DNA from: ARS1285 sp039796495
Lineage (GTDB): Archaea; Nanobdellota; Nanobdellia; Pacearchaeales; GW2011-AR1
DNA length: 6,514 nt
NCBI GenBank assembly: GCA_039796495.1
Contig: JBDKJQ010000056.1
Location: 1 to 6,514 of the forward strand
Direction: 5' to 3'
Of the stretch, positions 6,072 through 6,514 are shown one piece after another; the first letter of the stretch is position 1, and each line of letters begins with the position of its first letter. The notes under the pieces were generated by a model. That model was not told the origin of the DNA. It did not search any database and saw only the letters and a program-made list of their open reading frames with translations. A program made the position numbers and the translations under genes.

Positions 6072-6471
6072 AAGAGTGAGGAATAGGCCATCTTCTGTTG
6101 ATTTCTGTTTCCATTAAGGACAGGCAAATCATGTCAACATTCGACTAAGCGTTCGTGCGAACTTGCATCAATCAAGGTGCTCGTTTCATCATATTTTTCC
6201 CACTCATCGTTCCTCGCATGATTCATTACTCGGGGAAAACTGTGTCGTTTCTGTAGCAGAGCTTCATTTCACAACAATCTTTCTTTGGAAAGATGATTCT
6301 CTTTCGAGTCTGAAATAATATTATTTCAGAGATGGACAGACCTTCCTCAGAATTAAGTTTTGATTTTTAAAAAATGGCTATTTTTTAAGCCACAAAAATC
6401 GTACAGATTTTTGATGTTTCAAAACTTGCTGATCCAACAGCTTAATTCCGACAGTTGACTTCCTCACTCTT
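6072..6471 (-). ncRNA. rnpB: RNase P RNA
   Basis: RNase P RNA is the catalytic RNA that removes 5' leaders from pre-tRNAs. All five conserved regions occur in the right order on the minus strand: CRI GAGGAAGGTCTGTCCATC (6348-6331), CRII CTGCTACAGAAACGACACAG (6259-6240), CRIII GATGAAACGAG (6190-6180), CRIV GCTTAGTCGAATG (6150-6138) and CRV ACAGAAGATGGCCTAT (6098-6083). The ends pair through 12 bp (6460-6471 with 6072-6083; P1/P2). P4 forms from GUCCAUC (6337-6331) and GAUGGC (6092-6087) with the universal bulged U. Other stems seen are a GAAA-capped CTC/GAG hairpin (6308-6299, P8-like), ATCTTTC/GAAAGAT (6277-6294, P9-like), TTTTCCC/GGGAAAA (6195-6239, P12) and GTTCG/CGAAC (6151-6162). Ends are set from the terminal helix and TATA box, within a few bases. 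CRI carries a few extra bases before P4. Confidence 0.9.
6350..6448 (-). other. Enlarged P3 domain within RNase P RNA
   Basis: GAATTAAG (6448-6441) pairs with CTTAATTC (6357-6350) just before CRI, where P3 belongs. Inside it a second helix, TCAAAA with TTTTGA (6419-6424 with 6358-6363), continues the stem. Side hairpins occur at 6428-6441 (GCTG/CAGC), 6393-6413 (CAAAAATC/GATTTTTG, 5-base loop) and 6367-6392. The last can fold two ways: TTAAAAAAT/ATTTTTTAA or TGGCT/AGCCA. The domain is about 100 bases, whereas archaeal P3 is usually a short hairpin. Confidence 0.6.
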
Positions 6472-6492
6472 AAAATTTGAAAAGAAAGGGGA

Positions 6493-6500
6493 CTTTTAAA
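6493..6500 (-). promoter_or_regulatory. TATA box for RNase P RNA
   Basis: The minus strand reads TTTAAAAG, centred about 26 bases before position 6471, where the 5' strand of the terminal helix begins. This independently supports both the strand and the 5' end of the RNA. Confidence 0.65.
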
Positions 6501-6514
6501 TGTTGTGATTTGAG

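Noticed and set aside
6457..6465. GAGGAAGTC on the minus strand as RNase P conserved region I
   Set aside because: Its GAGGAA is fully paired in the terminal 12-bp helix. A better CRI with a matching P4 strand lies at 6331-6348, after the P3 region.

Overview
The window looks like a piece of an archaeal chromosome, most likely from a small-genome DPANN lineage of the Woesearchaeota/Pacearchaeota kind. The lineage is inferred from protein style and is not proven. The archaeal signs are direct. TATA-like boxes sit about 24-27 bases before five start positions, as expected for leaderless transcripts. The one gene lying inside an operon instead has a GAGGTGA ribosome-binding site. The RNase P RNA has an archaeal-looking GCUUAGUCGAAUG block, and the tRNA does not encode its CCA end. 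The DNA is AT-rich.

Layout. From 65 to 1701 there are four small minus-strand genes: a type IV pilin-like secreted protein (65-658), a small unrecognised protein (703-939), and a two-gene unit of small membrane proteins (1429-1701 followed by 1045-1407). From 1724 to 5131 a large minus-strand gene encodes an 1135-residue phosphoenolpyruvate-synthase-like phosphotransferase. It has one ATP-grasp domain, two helical modules and two phosphohistidine domains, but no PEP/pyruvate-binding barrel. At 5174-5245 is tRNA-Phe(GAA), preceded by a run of four perfect hairpins (5252-5374). These begin where a TATA box at 5398-5405 would place a transcript start, so they are probably a structured leader or small RNA made together with the tRNA. 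On the plus strand, 5477-6064 encodes a small 2-oxoglutarate/Fe(II) oxygenase-like protein.

The last 450 bases have no protein gene but are not empty. On the minus strand, 6471 to 6072 reads as a full RNase P RNA. All five conserved regions are in order, a 12-bp terminal helix closes the ends, a TATA box lies 26 bases upstream and a T-rich tail follows. Its P3 region is enlarged to about 100 bases with several side hairpins.

How the parts relate. RNase P RNA and tRNA-Phe belong to tRNA maturation, and RNase P would cut the hairpin leader from the tRNA. The PEPS-like enzyme, the pilin-like protein, the small membrane proteins and the oxygenase show no clear shared pathway. Most have their own promoter, so the window reads as a chain of separately transcribed genes rather than one dedicated system. 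The most interesting items are the duplicated PEPS-like enzyme, the hairpin leader and the enlarged P3 domain.
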